Below, piece by piece: positions 16,569-24,197 of a stretch of DNA of 44,757 nt; the stretch's first letter is position 1; each line of letters opens with the position of its first letter. Location of the stretch: the NCBI RefSeq assembly GCF_002002725.1, contig NZ_MUNW01000076.1, positions 1-44,757 on the forward strand. The letters run 5' to 3'. The notes beneath the pieces are model-generated. The model ran no database searches. It was not told the origin of the DNA and saw only the letters and a list, made by a program, of their open reading frames with translations. The DNA comes from Sinorhizobium sp. A49. GTDB lineage: Bacteria; Pseudomonadota; Alphaproteobacteria; Rhizobiales; Rhizobiaceae. The translations under genes and the position numbers were made by a program.

Positions 16569-16680
16569 TGGGTTCCGCTGCGCTCATCGAAGAGACCACC
16601 ACTCCAAAGCGCGCCGCGACCTCGGGGGTTCGCTCCTTGCGCCTCAATTGCTTGTTTCCGCGCGCTTTTGCGCGCCATGT

Positions 16681-17382
16681 TTAGTCCACGCTCAACCTGT
16701 AGCCAATGCCGCGCACCGTCTGCAGCCAAACGGGATTGGAAGGATCGTCCTCGATCTTGCGCCTCAGACGGTTGATCTGGACGTCGATGGTGCGCTCGCC
16801 GACTTCGGCATCATCGCCGATCAGTTCGTGGCGCGGGATCGTCTCGCCGGCGCGCTGGGAAAACAGCGTCATGATTTCCTGCTCGCGGTCGGTGAGCCGA
16901 ATGTGATCGGCGCCGCGGCGCAGTTCCTTGCGCACCACGGAGAAGGTGTAGGGGCCGAAGATCACCTGATCGACCTTGGGCGCCTGCGCCGGCTGGTTAC
17001 GCCGGAGGATGTTGCTGATGCGCAGCACCAGTTCGCGCGGCTCGAAGGGTTTTGAGAGATAGTCGTCAGCGCCGGCCTCGAGGCCCTCGATGCGAGAATT
17101 CGATTCCGCCAGCGCCGTCAGCATCAGGATCGGCACGGTCTTGATCTGGCGCAGGCTCTGCGTCAGCGAAATGCCGCTTTCGCCGGGCATCATCACGTCG
17201 ACGATCAACAGGTCGAAATCGAGACCGACCAGCTTGCGCCGTGCTTCATCGGCGTCGGCAGCGGTCGTGACGCGAAAGCCCTGTTCGACCAGATAACGGT
17301 TGAGCAGATCGCGGATACGCCTGTCGTCGTCGACGACCAGTAGATGCGCGGCATCGTCGGAGACTGTCGCTTTAGTTGTCAT
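16681..17382 (-). CDS. OmpR-family response regulator (PetR-like)
   Basis: The 233-residue protein has a receiver domain with the acidic pocket DDD (18-20), the phospho-acceptor Asp62 in LLIVDVMMPGESG and the Lys of YLSKPFEP. It also has a winged-helix DNA-binding domain (about 137-233; TIDVQINRLRRKIEDDP, VRGIGYRL). The close upstream MarR gene (45-bp gap) and the sequence type suggest it is the counterpart of Rhodobacter PetR, reported as essential there; this equivalence is inferred, not proved. The downstream kinase gene would supply phosphorylation. Confidence 0.93.
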   Translation of the reverse strand: MTTKATVSDDAAHLLVVDDDRRIRDLLNRYLVEQGFRVTTAADADEARRKLVGLDFDLLIVDVMMPGESGISLTQSLRQIKTVPILMLTALAESNSRIEGLEAGADDYLSKPFEPRELVLRISNILRRNQPAQAPKVDQVIFGPYTFSVVRKELRRGADHIRLTDREQEIMTLFSQRAGETIPRHELIGDDAEVGERTIDVQINRLRRKIEDDPSNPVWLQTVRGIGYRLSVD

Positions 17383-17427
17383 GCCTAGCTTTCCCCCGTC
17401 GCCCGCCGATTGCGGGCTTTCGACATT

Positions 17428-17910
17428 TCAGTCACCGGCGCCGTTCTTCATGCAGGCAAGGAAGCGTTTGACGGTTTCACGCGCGCCGGGTCCCGTCTTT
17501 GCCAATGCATGGGCTATGCGGCGGGACTGTGGCTCGGCCAGCGCACGGGCCAGCGCCTGGCCTTCCTCGGTGGTATAGAGCATGCGCTGCCGCCGATCCT
17601 CGGGCCCGGTGACCTGACGGATGTAGCCGGAATCGATCAACTGCTTGAGCACCCGGGCAAGGCTTTGCTTGGTGATCTTCAGCGTGTCGAGAAGGTTAGC
17701 GACCGTCATGCCGGGCTCACGGTCGACGAAGTGCAAGACGCGGTGATGCGCGCGGCCAAAACCGCCTTTTTCCAGGATAGCGTCCGGATCGGAGGTGAAG
17801 TCGCGATAGGCGAAGAAAAGCAGCTCGATGATTTCGAAGTCGATCGTATCATCGTCGTGCGCGACCGTGTCGCCCACATATCGGGTGTTTTCTTTGGATT
17901 GGCCGGCCAC
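17428..17910 (-). CDS. MarR-family regulator (PetP-like)
   Basis: A 160-residue winged-helix protein of the MarR family. The HTH is at about residues 68-97 (MTVANLLDTLKITKQSLARV), followed by the wing with the DRR motif (GPEDRRQRMLYTTEEG). The start is a GTG at 17910 preceded by AAAGGA; an ATG eight bases upstream is out of frame. It heads the regulator/kinase block, as petP precedes petR in Rhodobacter. Two dyads in the spacer facing ilvE are candidate operators for autoregulation and control of ilvE. Confidence 0.9.
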   Translation of the reverse strand: MAGQSKENTRYVGDTVAHDDDTIDFEIIELLFFAYRDFTSDPDAILEKGGFGRAHHRVLHFVDREPGMTVANLLDTLKITKQSLARVLKQLIDSGYIRQVTGPEDRRQRMLYTTEEGQALARALAEPQSRRIAHALAKTGPGARETVKRFLACMKNGAGD

Positions 17911-17930
17911 GCGGTCATTTCCTTTCAGCC

Positions 17931-17942
17931 AAGTTGCAACTT
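17931..17942. promoter_or_regulatory. Perfect palindrome AAGTTGCAACTT
   Basis: A 12-bp perfect palindrome 21 bp upstream of the MarR-type GTG start. Its size and position fit a MarR-family autoregulatory operator. It could equally be a site for another dimeric regulator. Confidence 0.45.
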
Positions 17943-17952
17943 ACGAAACAAT

Positions 17953-17989
17953 CGTAAAAATACGTCAGCTTTATTGACATATTTTTACG
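17953..17989. promoter_or_regulatory. 37-bp dyad over a -35 box between the MarR gene and ilvE
   Basis: CGTAAAAATACGTCA and TGACATATTTTTACG are 15-bp arms with one mismatch, separated by seven bases. The right arm overlaps a TTGACA (17974-17979) that could serve as the -35 box for ilvE, with a weak TAGCGT at 17997-18002 after 17 bp. A repressor here would block that promoter. Confidence 0.5.
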
Positions 17990-18181
17990 GCGTTGGTAGC
18001 GTCCATGCTCGGTAAGCGAGACATTTGGCGGCGGTAACACCTCAGGAGGATATGCCGCGCCGCACTGATCGCAAATCCAAAATCTCGAAATTGAATTTTC
18101 CCACAATCAGTTTGCCGATAAACTGAAAGCGGGACGATAATCAACAGCAAGAATGGCGCACAAGCGCCGGAGGACGACATC

Positions 18182-19072
18182 ATGGCAGCGGTTCCTTTCG
18201 ATCAGTTGGACGGCGAAATCTGGTTCAATGGCGAGTTCGTCGCGTGGAAGGATGCCAAGATCCATGTGCTGACCCACGGTCTGCACTATGCGAGCGCCGT
18301 GTTCGAGGGCGAGCGCGCCTATGGCGGCCGGATCTTCAAGCTGACGGAACACAACCAGCGCCTTCACAACTCGGCCGACATCCTCGGCTTCAAAATCCCC
18401 TATTCGGTCGAGGAACTGGATGCCGCAAGCGTCGAGCTTCTGAAGCGTCAGGGCTTCTCCGAAGCCTATGTCCGGCCGATCGCCTGGCGCGGCAGCGAGA
18501 TGATGGGCGTGTCTGCCCAGAACAACCGCATCAACGTGGCCATCGCCATCTGGCAGTGGGGCAGCTATTTCAACCCGACCGAAAAGCTCAAGGGCATTCG
18601 ACTCGATATCGCCGAATGGCGCCGCCCGGACCCGAAGACGGCGCCGTCGAAATCGAAGGCCGCCGGCCTTTACATGATCTGCACGATCTCCAAGCACGCC
18701 GCAGAAGCCAAGGGCTATGCCGATGCGATGATGCTCGACTACCGCGGCCAGGTGGCCGAGGCGACCGGCGCCAACATCTTCTTCGTCAAGGACGGCGTCA
18801 TCCATACACCGGTTCCGGACTGCTTCCTCGACGGCATTACCCGCCGCACGGTGATCGAGCTTGCCAAGCGCCGCGGCTACCAGGTGATCGAACGGGCGAT
18901 CATGCCGGAGGAACTGTCCGGGTTCAGCGAGTGCTTCCTGACCGGTTCTGCCGCCGAGGTGACGCCCGTTTCCGAGATCGGCCCCTATCGCTTCACGCCT
19001 GCCACCATCTGCGAAACGCTGATGAACGACTACATGAAGGAAGTCTATCCGGTTGCCGCAGCGGCCGAATAA
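18182..19072 (+). CDS. ilvE: Branched-chain amino acid aminotransferase
   Basis: A class IV PLP aminotransferase of 296 residues that exchanges the amino group between branched-chain amino acids and 2-oxoglutarate. Visible features are the N-terminal IWFNGEFVAWKDAKIHVLTH, GLHYASAVFEGERAY, the PLP lysine in SKSKAAGLYM (Lys159), and the cofactor-binding EATGANIFFVKDG. The start follows GGAGGACGACATC. It is monocistronic, ending in a strong terminator, with a leader of roughly 170 nt from the candidate promoter in the dyad at 17953-17989. Confidence 0.95.
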   Translation: MAAVPFDQLDGEIWFNGEFVAWKDAKIHVLTHGLHYASAVFEGERAYGGRIFKLTEHNQRLHNSADILGFKIPYSVEELDAASVELLKRQGFSEAYVRPIAWRGSEMMGVSAQNNRINVAIAIWQWGSYFNPTEKLKGIRLDIAEWRRPDPKTAPSKSKAAGLYMICTISKHAAEAKGYADAMMLDYRGQVAEATGANIFFVKDGVIHTPVPDCFLDGITRRTVIELAKRRGYQVIERAIMPEELSGFSECFLTGSAAEVTPVSEIGPYRFTPATICETLMNDYMKEVYPVAAAAE

Positions 19073-19093
19073 CCAGCCATGACCTGAATGCAG

Positions 19094-19118
19094 AAAAGGC
19101 GGCCCCCGGCCGCCTTTT
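19094..19118 (+). terminator. Terminator after ilvE
   Basis: AAAAGGCGG (19094-19102) and CCGCCTTTT (19110-19118) form a 9-bp stem with a 7-nt loop. The A-run and T-run make it usable on both strands, serving also the convergent gene at 19148. Confidence 0.85.
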
Positions 19119-19147
19119 GTCTTGCTACGGATTTCGTTCGGAAGGCG

Positions 19148-19414
19148 TCAGGCTTGCTTGCCGAGGAACTGACCGACGATGCCGCTGAGCACACCACCGC
19201 CGACGAGGCTGCCAATCGCCTGCATGGCAAGACCGGTCGCGGCCGCTTCGCCGCCGAGCATCTGGATCAGGAATCCCCCACCGAGGCCGCCGATGGCGCC
19301 GACGATCGTTCGTGCGACGACACTGAATGCCCCTTGCTTCAATACTGCGCTGGCCGCGTTTCCGCCGGCCGCCCCCGCGATCAATTGGGTAATGATTGGC
19401 ATTAATGCTTCCAT
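19148..19414 (-). CDS. Small glycine-rich membrane protein
   Basis: An 88-residue hydrophobic protein rich in Gly and Ala (LIAGAAGGNAASAVLKQG; GAIGGLGGGFLIQMLGG; GSLVGGGVLSGIVGQFL). It has two or three possible membrane segments with GxxG packing motifs and no signal cleavage site. Similar small proteins are common in rhizobia, but no function is known to me. GGAGGGATCA before ATG 19414 fixes the start. A perfect 8-bp hairpin sits in its leader. Confidence 0.7.
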   Translation of the reverse strand: MEALMPIITQLIAGAAGGNAASAVLKQGAFSVVARTIVGAIGGLGGGFLIQMLGGEAAATGLAMQAIGSLVGGGVLSGIVGQFLGKQA

Positions 19415-19431
19415 TGATCCCTCCGTATCGA

Positions 19432-19450
19432 GGCTCGTCGAAGACGAGCC
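19432..19450 (-). promoter_or_regulatory. Leader hairpin of the glycine-rich membrane protein gene
   Basis: GGCTCGTC, loop of 3 nt, GACGAGCC: an 8-bp perfect stem seven bases upstream of the GGAGGG ribosome binding site. The role is unknown; it could stabilise the mRNA. The rest of the spacer to 19675 shows no gene. Confidence 0.4.
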
Positions 19451-19675
19451 GCCCTATGCCGATGATCCGGCAAGGACAGGTTGAGACCGAATCTAGACTC
19501 TTGTCAATTTGGCCAAGTCACGGCCACCTTTCGCGAAGGCTTTGCTCGCTTCGTACTGGCGATGGTGCTTTTCGGGTTCTGCTGAGTGAAACACGACAGA
19601 ATTACTACAGCGCTTGAGAACCGGCATGGTCATGCGTGGCTATAGACGTCGGTGATTCGCTGCAGCGCAAACGAA

Positions 19676-19704
19676 AACTCCAGCGACCAAAGGCCGCTGG
19701 AGTT
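19676..19704 (-). terminator. Terminator after the DUF1236 gene
   Basis: AACTCCAGCG (19676-19685) and CGCTGGAGTT (19695-19704) form a 10-bp perfect stem with a 9-nt loop. On the minus strand the stem ends in TTTTCGTTT, 36 bp past the stop codon. Confidence 0.8.
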
Positions 19705-19740
19705 GGTTCGTGTATTTCCTCTCGGGCGGGCGCGTCTCGC

Positions 19741-20364
19741 TTATCGATAGACGTAGACAATACGGCGCGTCGCCGGCTCGACCAGGACCGGCTGGCCGTT
19801 GATGCTGGCATAGTCGTAGGTGTAGTCGGGCACGCGGCGAACTTCGACTGTTTGCGGCAGTTCGGCACCGACCACGACTTCACCGTCGAGGTAGACGGTA
19901 TCGCCCGGATTGGTGGTGATGTAGGTGCGCACCGTATCCGGCGGTACGATCGGGTCGACCTCTTCGACAGGGCCGAGCAGTTCGTCGCCGGGTGCGGGCA
20001 TCGGCGGATCGCCAGCCTGCGCCTCATAGGTGACGACAGGCACTGCCAGGTCGGACCGTCGATCCTGGACAACCACCGCAGCGCCGCCGAGATCGGAGGT
20101 CAGATATTGGGCATAGACCCAGCCGCGCAGGCCGTTGACGTCGATGCGGCACCACTTGCTGCCTTCGATGCAGCCGTCAAGGACAGCGGTACTGCCGCGC
20201 GTGGCCAGACCAACGGTCGGATATTGCGGGCCGGGGCCGGCGCGGACATTGAGGTCGGTGACGGTGGTGGCGGTCATGGCAGCGAAGGCGGCCGAGCCGG
20301 CTACGAGTACGAAACCCGCGGCCGCGGCAGTTCGCAACAGGGGGCGGGTAAGGTTCTTCATCAT
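19741..20364 (-). CDS. Exported SH3-like and DUF1236 domain protein
   Basis: A 207-residue protein with a signal peptide (cleavage near AAFAA, residue about 28). A bacterial SH3 domain follows at about 33-92 (TDLNVRAGPGPQYPTVG, GLRGWVYAQYL), then a Pro/Asp-rich linker, then a C-terminal DUF1236 segment with YITTNPGDTVYLDGEVVVG and TYDYASINGQPVLVEP. It is probably periplasmic; SH3b domains often bind cell-wall material, but the ligand is unknown. Two adjacent ATGs (20364, 20361) follow AGGAG; the second has the more usual spacing. Confidence 0.85.
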   Translation of the reverse strand: MMKNLTRPLLRTAAAAGFVLVAGSAAFAAMTATTVTDLNVRAGPGPQYPTVGLATRGSTAVLDGCIEGSKWCRIDVNGLRGWVYAQYLTSDLGGAAVVVQDRRSDLAVPVVTYEAQAGDPPMPAPGDELLGPVEEVDPIVPPDTVRTYITTNPGDTVYLDGEVVVGAELPQTVEVRRVPDYTYDYASINGQPVLVEPATRRIVYVYR

Positions 20365-20603
20365 TATGCTCCTTCTTTTTGGCTGAGGGGCAAACGCGGC
20401 GCCGGTGGGGATGTTCCCTTGGGAACGTCACGAAATATGAAGATGCGACATACTGAGACTGCAGCGGTTCAATCTGCATTTGTGTGAGGGAACCGTTTCG
20501 CGATCGAGGTGTTTTCCTGTCCATGTCGGGCCGGTGCCCGAGGGAAACGATCGGCGATTTGCCCGCGCAACAAAGACGAGCTCGGGCAGGAGAGGGAGGT
20601 TCA

Positions 20604-20768
20604 ATGTCGACTACAACTGCTAATCCGGGAAACCCAGCCGTCAACGGATTGCGTCCGGTAGTGGCCATCGTCGTGGCCGCCGAGCTTTTGATCTCAGCCC
20701 TGTTGCTGACGACCGTGCAATTCCCGACGCCTCTGCCTCCATCAGCGCAAATTGCAAGCCTGCGCTAA
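20604..20768 (+). CDS. 54-residue single-pass membrane peptide
   Basis: A short frame with a very strong ribosome binding site (GAGAGGGAGG before ATG 20604). It has a polar N-terminus (STTTANPGNPAVNG), one hydrophobic segment at about residues 18-38 (VVAIVVAAELLISALLL), and a short Pro-rich tail. Its nature as a real gene rests on the ribosome binding site and the membrane segment. No relatives are recognised. Confidence 0.5.
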   Translation: MSTTTANPGNPAVNGLRPVVAIVVAAELLISALLLTTVQFPTPLPPSAQIASLR

Positions 20769-20811
20769 AGCGCATTGTGACATCCGGGATTCGCGCGCTG
20801 CGCTTTAAGCT

Positions 20812-20868
20812 CTTGTTTTTGCGCATGTCATGATCGCGACGCCGCCGATCATTTTCATACGACATGCG
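20812..20868. repeat. Hairpin repeat of the GCGCATGTCG family, copy 3
   Basis: CGCATGTC (20822-20829) pairs with GACATGCG (20861-20868), and just inside ATGATCG pairs with CGATCAT, with an 8-nt bulge. It is preceded by CTTTAAGCTCTTGTTTTTG, a flank often found with this element in rhizobia. The core differs from the other copies. Confidence 0.55.
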
Positions 20869-20941
20869 TTAATTCGCGCTGTGCCTGATGTCATTTGGCG
20901 CTATAGCTGTGCCAACGACATCTGAGCGAGGCGCTGACGGC

Positions 20942-21583
20942 ATGCTACAAGCGGGCATCATCCCGGTTACCCATTTCCAGCAGAACTGCACGGTTCTCTT
21001 CGACGCTGAAACCAAGGAAGGCGTGATCGTCGATCCTGGCGGCGACGTCGATGTGATCCTGCAGACCATCAAGGAAAACGGCATCACGCTGAAGGCGATC
21101 TGGCTGACACACGGCCATATCGACCATGCCGGCGGCGCCAAGGAACTGAAGGAAGCGCTGGGGCTTTCGATCATCGGTCCGCACAAGGACGATCTGCCCC
21201 TTCTGTCGCGGCTGGAAGAGCAAGCCGAGAAATTCGGCCTGGCGATGAAGGTGGAAAACGTCGTTCCTGACCAGTGGTTGGAGGACGGCGATACGGTTTC
21301 CTTCGGCAACCATGTGTTCGAAGTGCTGCATTGCCCCGGTCACGCGCCCGGCCATGTGGTCTATTTCAACCGGGTGCAGAATTTCGCCCATGTCGGCGAT
21401 GTGCTGTTTCACGGTTCGATCGGCCGCACCGATCTGCCCGGCGGCAACCATCAGCAACTGCTCGATTCGATCCGCGACAAGATCCTGCCGCTCGGCGATC
21501 AGGTCGGCTTCATCTGCGGGCATGGCCCCGGCGGCCAGATCGGCGAGGAGCGGCGCACCAATCCTTATTTGCGTGGTCTCTGA
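20942..21583 (+). CDS. Metallo-beta-lactamase fold hydrolase (glyoxalase II-like, YcbL type)
   Basis: A 213-residue cytoplasmic hydrolase. The metal-binding motif THGHIDHAGG (His57, His59, Asp61, His62) is followed by VLHCPGHAPGHV, FAHVGDVLFHGSIGRTD and the last ligand region FICGHGPGG. The size and motif spacing fit the YcbL/glyoxalase II-like group that hydrolyses thioesters such as S-lactoylglutathione; the substrate here is unproved. The start at 20942 follows GCGAGG. The gene converges with the BA14K gene and shares a terminator with it. Confidence 0.9.
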   Translation: MLQAGIIPVTHFQQNCTVLFDAETKEGVIVDPGGDVDVILQTIKENGITLKAIWLTHGHIDHAGGAKELKEALGLSIIGPHKDDLPLLSRLEEQAEKFGLAMKVENVVPDQWLEDGDTVSFGNHVFEVLHCPGHAPGHVVYFNRVQNFAHVGDVLFHGSIGRTDLPGGNHQQLLDSIRDKILPLGDQVGFICGHGPGGQIGEERRTNPYLRGL

Positions 21584-21614
21584 CGACGTCGGCAGGCATT
21601 GACTGACGGTAACG

Positions 21615-21651
21615 AAAAAAGCGCATGCCTCGAGTGAGACATGCGCTTTTT
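21615..21651. terminator. Bidirectional terminator
   Basis: AAAAAAGCGCATG and CATGCGCTTTTT form a long stem around a 12-nt loop. It lies between the converging hydrolase and BA14K genes, with A/T runs suited to both directions. Confidence 0.85.
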
Positions 21652-21677
21652 GTTTGTTCGCTCGGCTGGCTTTGGGA

Positions 21678-22118
21678 TCAGCCGGCGTTGCAGAAGTAGC
21701 TGCGGCCGTCGTAGCCACGGAAGGTGCCGTTGTCAGGGTTGAACGAGCGGTAACGCTGCGAGCAATACCTGTACCAGGACGGGGTCCAGGGCTCGAGCGA
21801 GCCGTAACCGCCGCCGCCATAGTTGTCGACGACCACAGGACGCGGGCGATAGACGGGGCGCGGACGGTAGACCGGGCGCGGTTCATAGTAATCGGGTTCC
21901 GGGTCGATGTAGACGCGCTCGCTGTAGCGGGGCTGCGAAGCGATCGCGCCGCCAATGATCACGCCGGTCGCCAGGCCAAGTGCGCCGAGTGCAACGGCGT
22001 CACCGTTGTCATGGTGCCGGTGGCGGTTCCAATCACCCGCCTCAGCCGTGCTGAGGGTCGGGAGAACCGAGGCGGCGGCGATGACCGAGAGAACCGTCGC
22101 TTTGATGAACTTGTTCAT
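21678..22118 (-). CDS. BA14K-family exported protein
   Basis: The 146-residue precursor has a signal peptide (cleavage near STAEAG, residue about 27), a His/Asp-rich start of the mature protein, and a glycine-rich hydrophobic segment (ALGALGLATGVIIGGAIA). It also has a repeated RPxPVYRPRPV stretch and a C-terminal BA14K-like motif WYRYCSQRYRSFNPDNGTF followed by GYDGRSYFC. BA14K is a Brucella lectin-like immunoreactive protein; rhizobia carry many paralogs. ATG 22118 was chosen because the signal peptide starts there. It is probably an envelope protein; its function is unknown. Confidence 0.85.
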   Translation of the reverse strand: MNKFIKATVLSVIAAASVLPTLSTAEAGDWNRHRHHDNGDAVALGALGLATGVIIGGAIASQPRYSERVYIDPEPDYYEPRPVYRPRPVYRPRPVVVDNYGGGGYGSLEPWTPSWYRYCSQRYRSFNPDNGTFRGYDGRSYFCNAG

Positions 22119-22204
22119 GGCTTCAATCCTGTGCATGGACCGGAGCGGTTCCGGCCTTCATGATGAAAGAAGGTTAACCGCGCCAAACTGAACGGGGCCT
22201 GAAC

Positions 22205-22230
22205 AAAAAAACCCGGCATCGCTGCCGGGC
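22205..22230 (-). terminator. Terminator after the cold-shock gene
   Basis: CCCGGCA (22212-22218) and TGCCGGG (22223-22229) form a 7-bp stem with a 4-nt loop, followed on the minus strand by seven T residues. Confidence 0.85.
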
Positions 22231-22260
22231 TTCAACTTGAATCTTTCAGCAGAACCGGTG

Positions 22261-22476
22261 TTAGCCGGAGACCTGCAGGTTGACCGCCTTCGGGCCTTTG
22301 CCGCGGCGATCCGGTTCGGTGTCGAAGCTTACCTTCTGATTTTCCGACAGGCCGTTCAGGCCGGAAGCCTGGACAGCAGAGATGTGTACGAAGATATCCG
22401 CTCCACCGTTGTCAGGCTTGATGAAACCAAAGCCTTTGTCGGTGTTGAAGAATTTTACAGTGCCAGTTTCGGCCAT
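22261..22476 (-). CDS. cspA: Cold-shock domain protein
   Basis: A 71-residue single cold-shock domain. RNP1 (KGFGFI) and RNP2 (DIFVHISAV) are both intact, so it should bind single-stranded RNA/DNA as an RNA chaperone. The start follows AAAAGGA. The upstream region is long and structured: ACCCGT/ACGGGT (22498-22516) can form a hairpin just before the ribosome binding site, in line with the temperature-sensitive leaders of csp genes. The symbol is generic; rhizobia have several paralogs. Confidence 0.93.
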   Translation of the reverse strand: MAETGTVKFFNTDKGFGFIKPDNGGADIFVHISAVQASGLNGLSENQKVSFDTEPDRRGKGPKAVNLQVSG

Positions 22477-22519
22477 GCGTCAGGTCCTTTTCTCTCCACC
22501 CGTTTGACGGACGGGTAGC

Positions 22520-23181
22520 ATTGCAGTTTGCCCGGTTGGGCGTTGGGCAGGCAGTTCTCGATATTTGAGGAAAGGTTCCTGTTACCGCAGCCAGCCATCG
22601 GAAAGGTTGCAAACATGCGTCCCCCCAGTCTGGCCACCCGGAGTTTTTGCGTCTCCGGCCCGCTATTATTTCAAGATCTTCCCGTGCTCGTAGATTGCCC
22701 GAACAGAGTAAGATTGATGGGTTTATTTTGAATTGGCAAGCAAAACTTTTTAGAAGTGGTATTGCGTCTTGCCATTGCTCAAAATTCGGTCAGTTGCGGT
22801 TTTTTCAGGTGATATCTAGGATGCATCGCAAGCTGTTGAAATCACAGCTTTTTGAACGAATGTATCGAGAAGTTGAGTGAATTGCGCCCAATTTTGCCGC
22901 AAGAGTCGTGGCCGCCATCGGCGCGCTGTATGCAGCATAAATTCGCAACTGACTGATATGTTTGAAGCTTCTTGCCATCGCGCTGTCCCGACCCGAGGCT
23001 TCATTCTTCGTTGCAGAAAACATGCAAGTAATAATGGAAAAATTCTGCAACGTACGGAAGCGTTTCAAAGTCAAGCAACAGCTTTCCCGGTGGGAGCAGT
23101 GACAAGTAACGCAGCAGTTCAGTACCCGTCAAATTCAACGGTTATAGTTCTGCCTGTCTCCCGACAAGGGCGTGTCGCGCC
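22520..23181. other. AT-richer spacer without recognised genes
   Basis: About 660 bp between the cold-shock gene and the DMT transporter. The part near 22500-22700 should hold the csp leader and promoter. From 22700 to 23090 the base composition is clearly AT-richer than the surroundings. Only short frames without ribosome binding sites or family resemblance were seen; a small RNA is possible but not supported. Confidence 0.4.
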
Positions 23182-24078
23182 TCAGGCAGGAGCCTGCGCG
23201 CGCCGGTTCTTTGTCAGCTCCGGCACGATTTCCACCACCAGCATCGCTGCAAAAATGATGGCGCAGCCGACATAGCCGATGGGCGTGATGATCTCGCCAA
23301 GCAAAAGCACACCGAAGAAGGCCGCAAACAGCGCCTCGCTCGACAGGAAGATCGCTGCCTGCGGCGCCGTGGTGTAGCGTTGGCCGACGACCTGGCAGAT
23401 GAAGGCGACGCCGCTCGAGAAGATGCCGGCATAGAGGATTTCCGGCAGCGCGCCCTTCACTGCCTCCATGCTCAAGGGCTCGATCGCCAAGGCGACGACA
23501 CAGCCGAGCACAGCGCACACGGCGAACTGCGTCATCGACAACAGCATCGGACGGCCGCTGCTGGGGGCGAAGATGCCGACCAGCATCATCTGCAGTGCCC
23601 AGAAGAGAGCGCACACGACGGTCAGATAGTCACCGCCGGTCAGGCTCGACAGCGCCCCGCCGCTCAGCAGGAAAATGCCGAACAGCGCCATCAGTGCGCC
23701 AGGCCAGATGATCCAGTGCGGCTTGCGGCGGAGGAAGATCACCGTCAGCACCGGGACGAAAACGACGTAAAGGCCGGTCAGAAAACCGGAATTGGTGACG
23801 CTGGTGGTCAGCAGTCCATATTGCTGGGTGACTGCGCCGGCGAAAAGCGCAAGTCCGACAAACGCGAAATTGCGCACAGTCGTGCCGGTCAAAGGCTGTG
23901 GTGCCCGCCGGGTTTCGACGATGGCAAGCGGCAGCGCGACCAGCGTCGCGATGGCAAAACGCAGTGTGATGAACCAGAGAGGGCCGATCGCCTGCATCGC
24001 CGTCGATTGGGCGACGAAACCGGCACCCCAGATGGCGCCGGAAAACAGCAGGAACAGATTGGCCTGAACGCGGGTCAT
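23182..24078 (-). CDS. EamA/DMT-superfamily transporter
   Basis: A 298-residue inner-membrane protein with ten predicted helices as two EamA repeats (about 8-140 and 150-285). Typical starts are LLFSGAIWGAGFVAQSTAM in the first repeat and TVVCALFWALQMMLVGIF in the second; the C-terminal repeat contains the usual SSEALFAAFFGVLLLGE. Members export metabolites or amino acids; the substrate is unknown. GAGGAGA precedes ATG 24078. It is divergent from the DUF3052 gene. Confidence 0.92.
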   Translation of the reverse strand: MTRVQANLFLLFSGAIWGAGFVAQSTAMQAIGPLWFITLRFAIATLVALPLAIVETRRAPQPLTGTTVRNFAFVGLALFAGAVTQQYGLLTTSVTNSGFLTGLYVVFVPVLTVIFLRRKPHWIIWPGALMALFGIFLLSGGALSSLTGGDYLTVVCALFWALQMMLVGIFAPSSGRPMLLSMTQFAVCAVLGCVVALAIEPLSMEAVKGALPEILYAGIFSSGVAFICQVVGQRYTTAPQAAIFLSSEALFAAFFGVLLLGEIITPIGYVGCAIIFAAMLVVEIVPELTKNRRAQAPA

Positions 24079-24197
24079 GATTGCATCTCCTCAGATGCAT
24101 CGCCGTCTATCAGTTGCGATTTTCCCGGGCAAGGCTCATCGTCGCGGGCCGAGCTGCGCGAAATGCCGGGAACGCCTGCGATGACGGGGAGGTGGAG

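Noticed and set aside
22805-23074. 89-codon minus-strand frame in the AT-richer spacer
   Set aside because: No ribosome binding site, no recognisable motif, Ser/Arg/Thr-rich composition.
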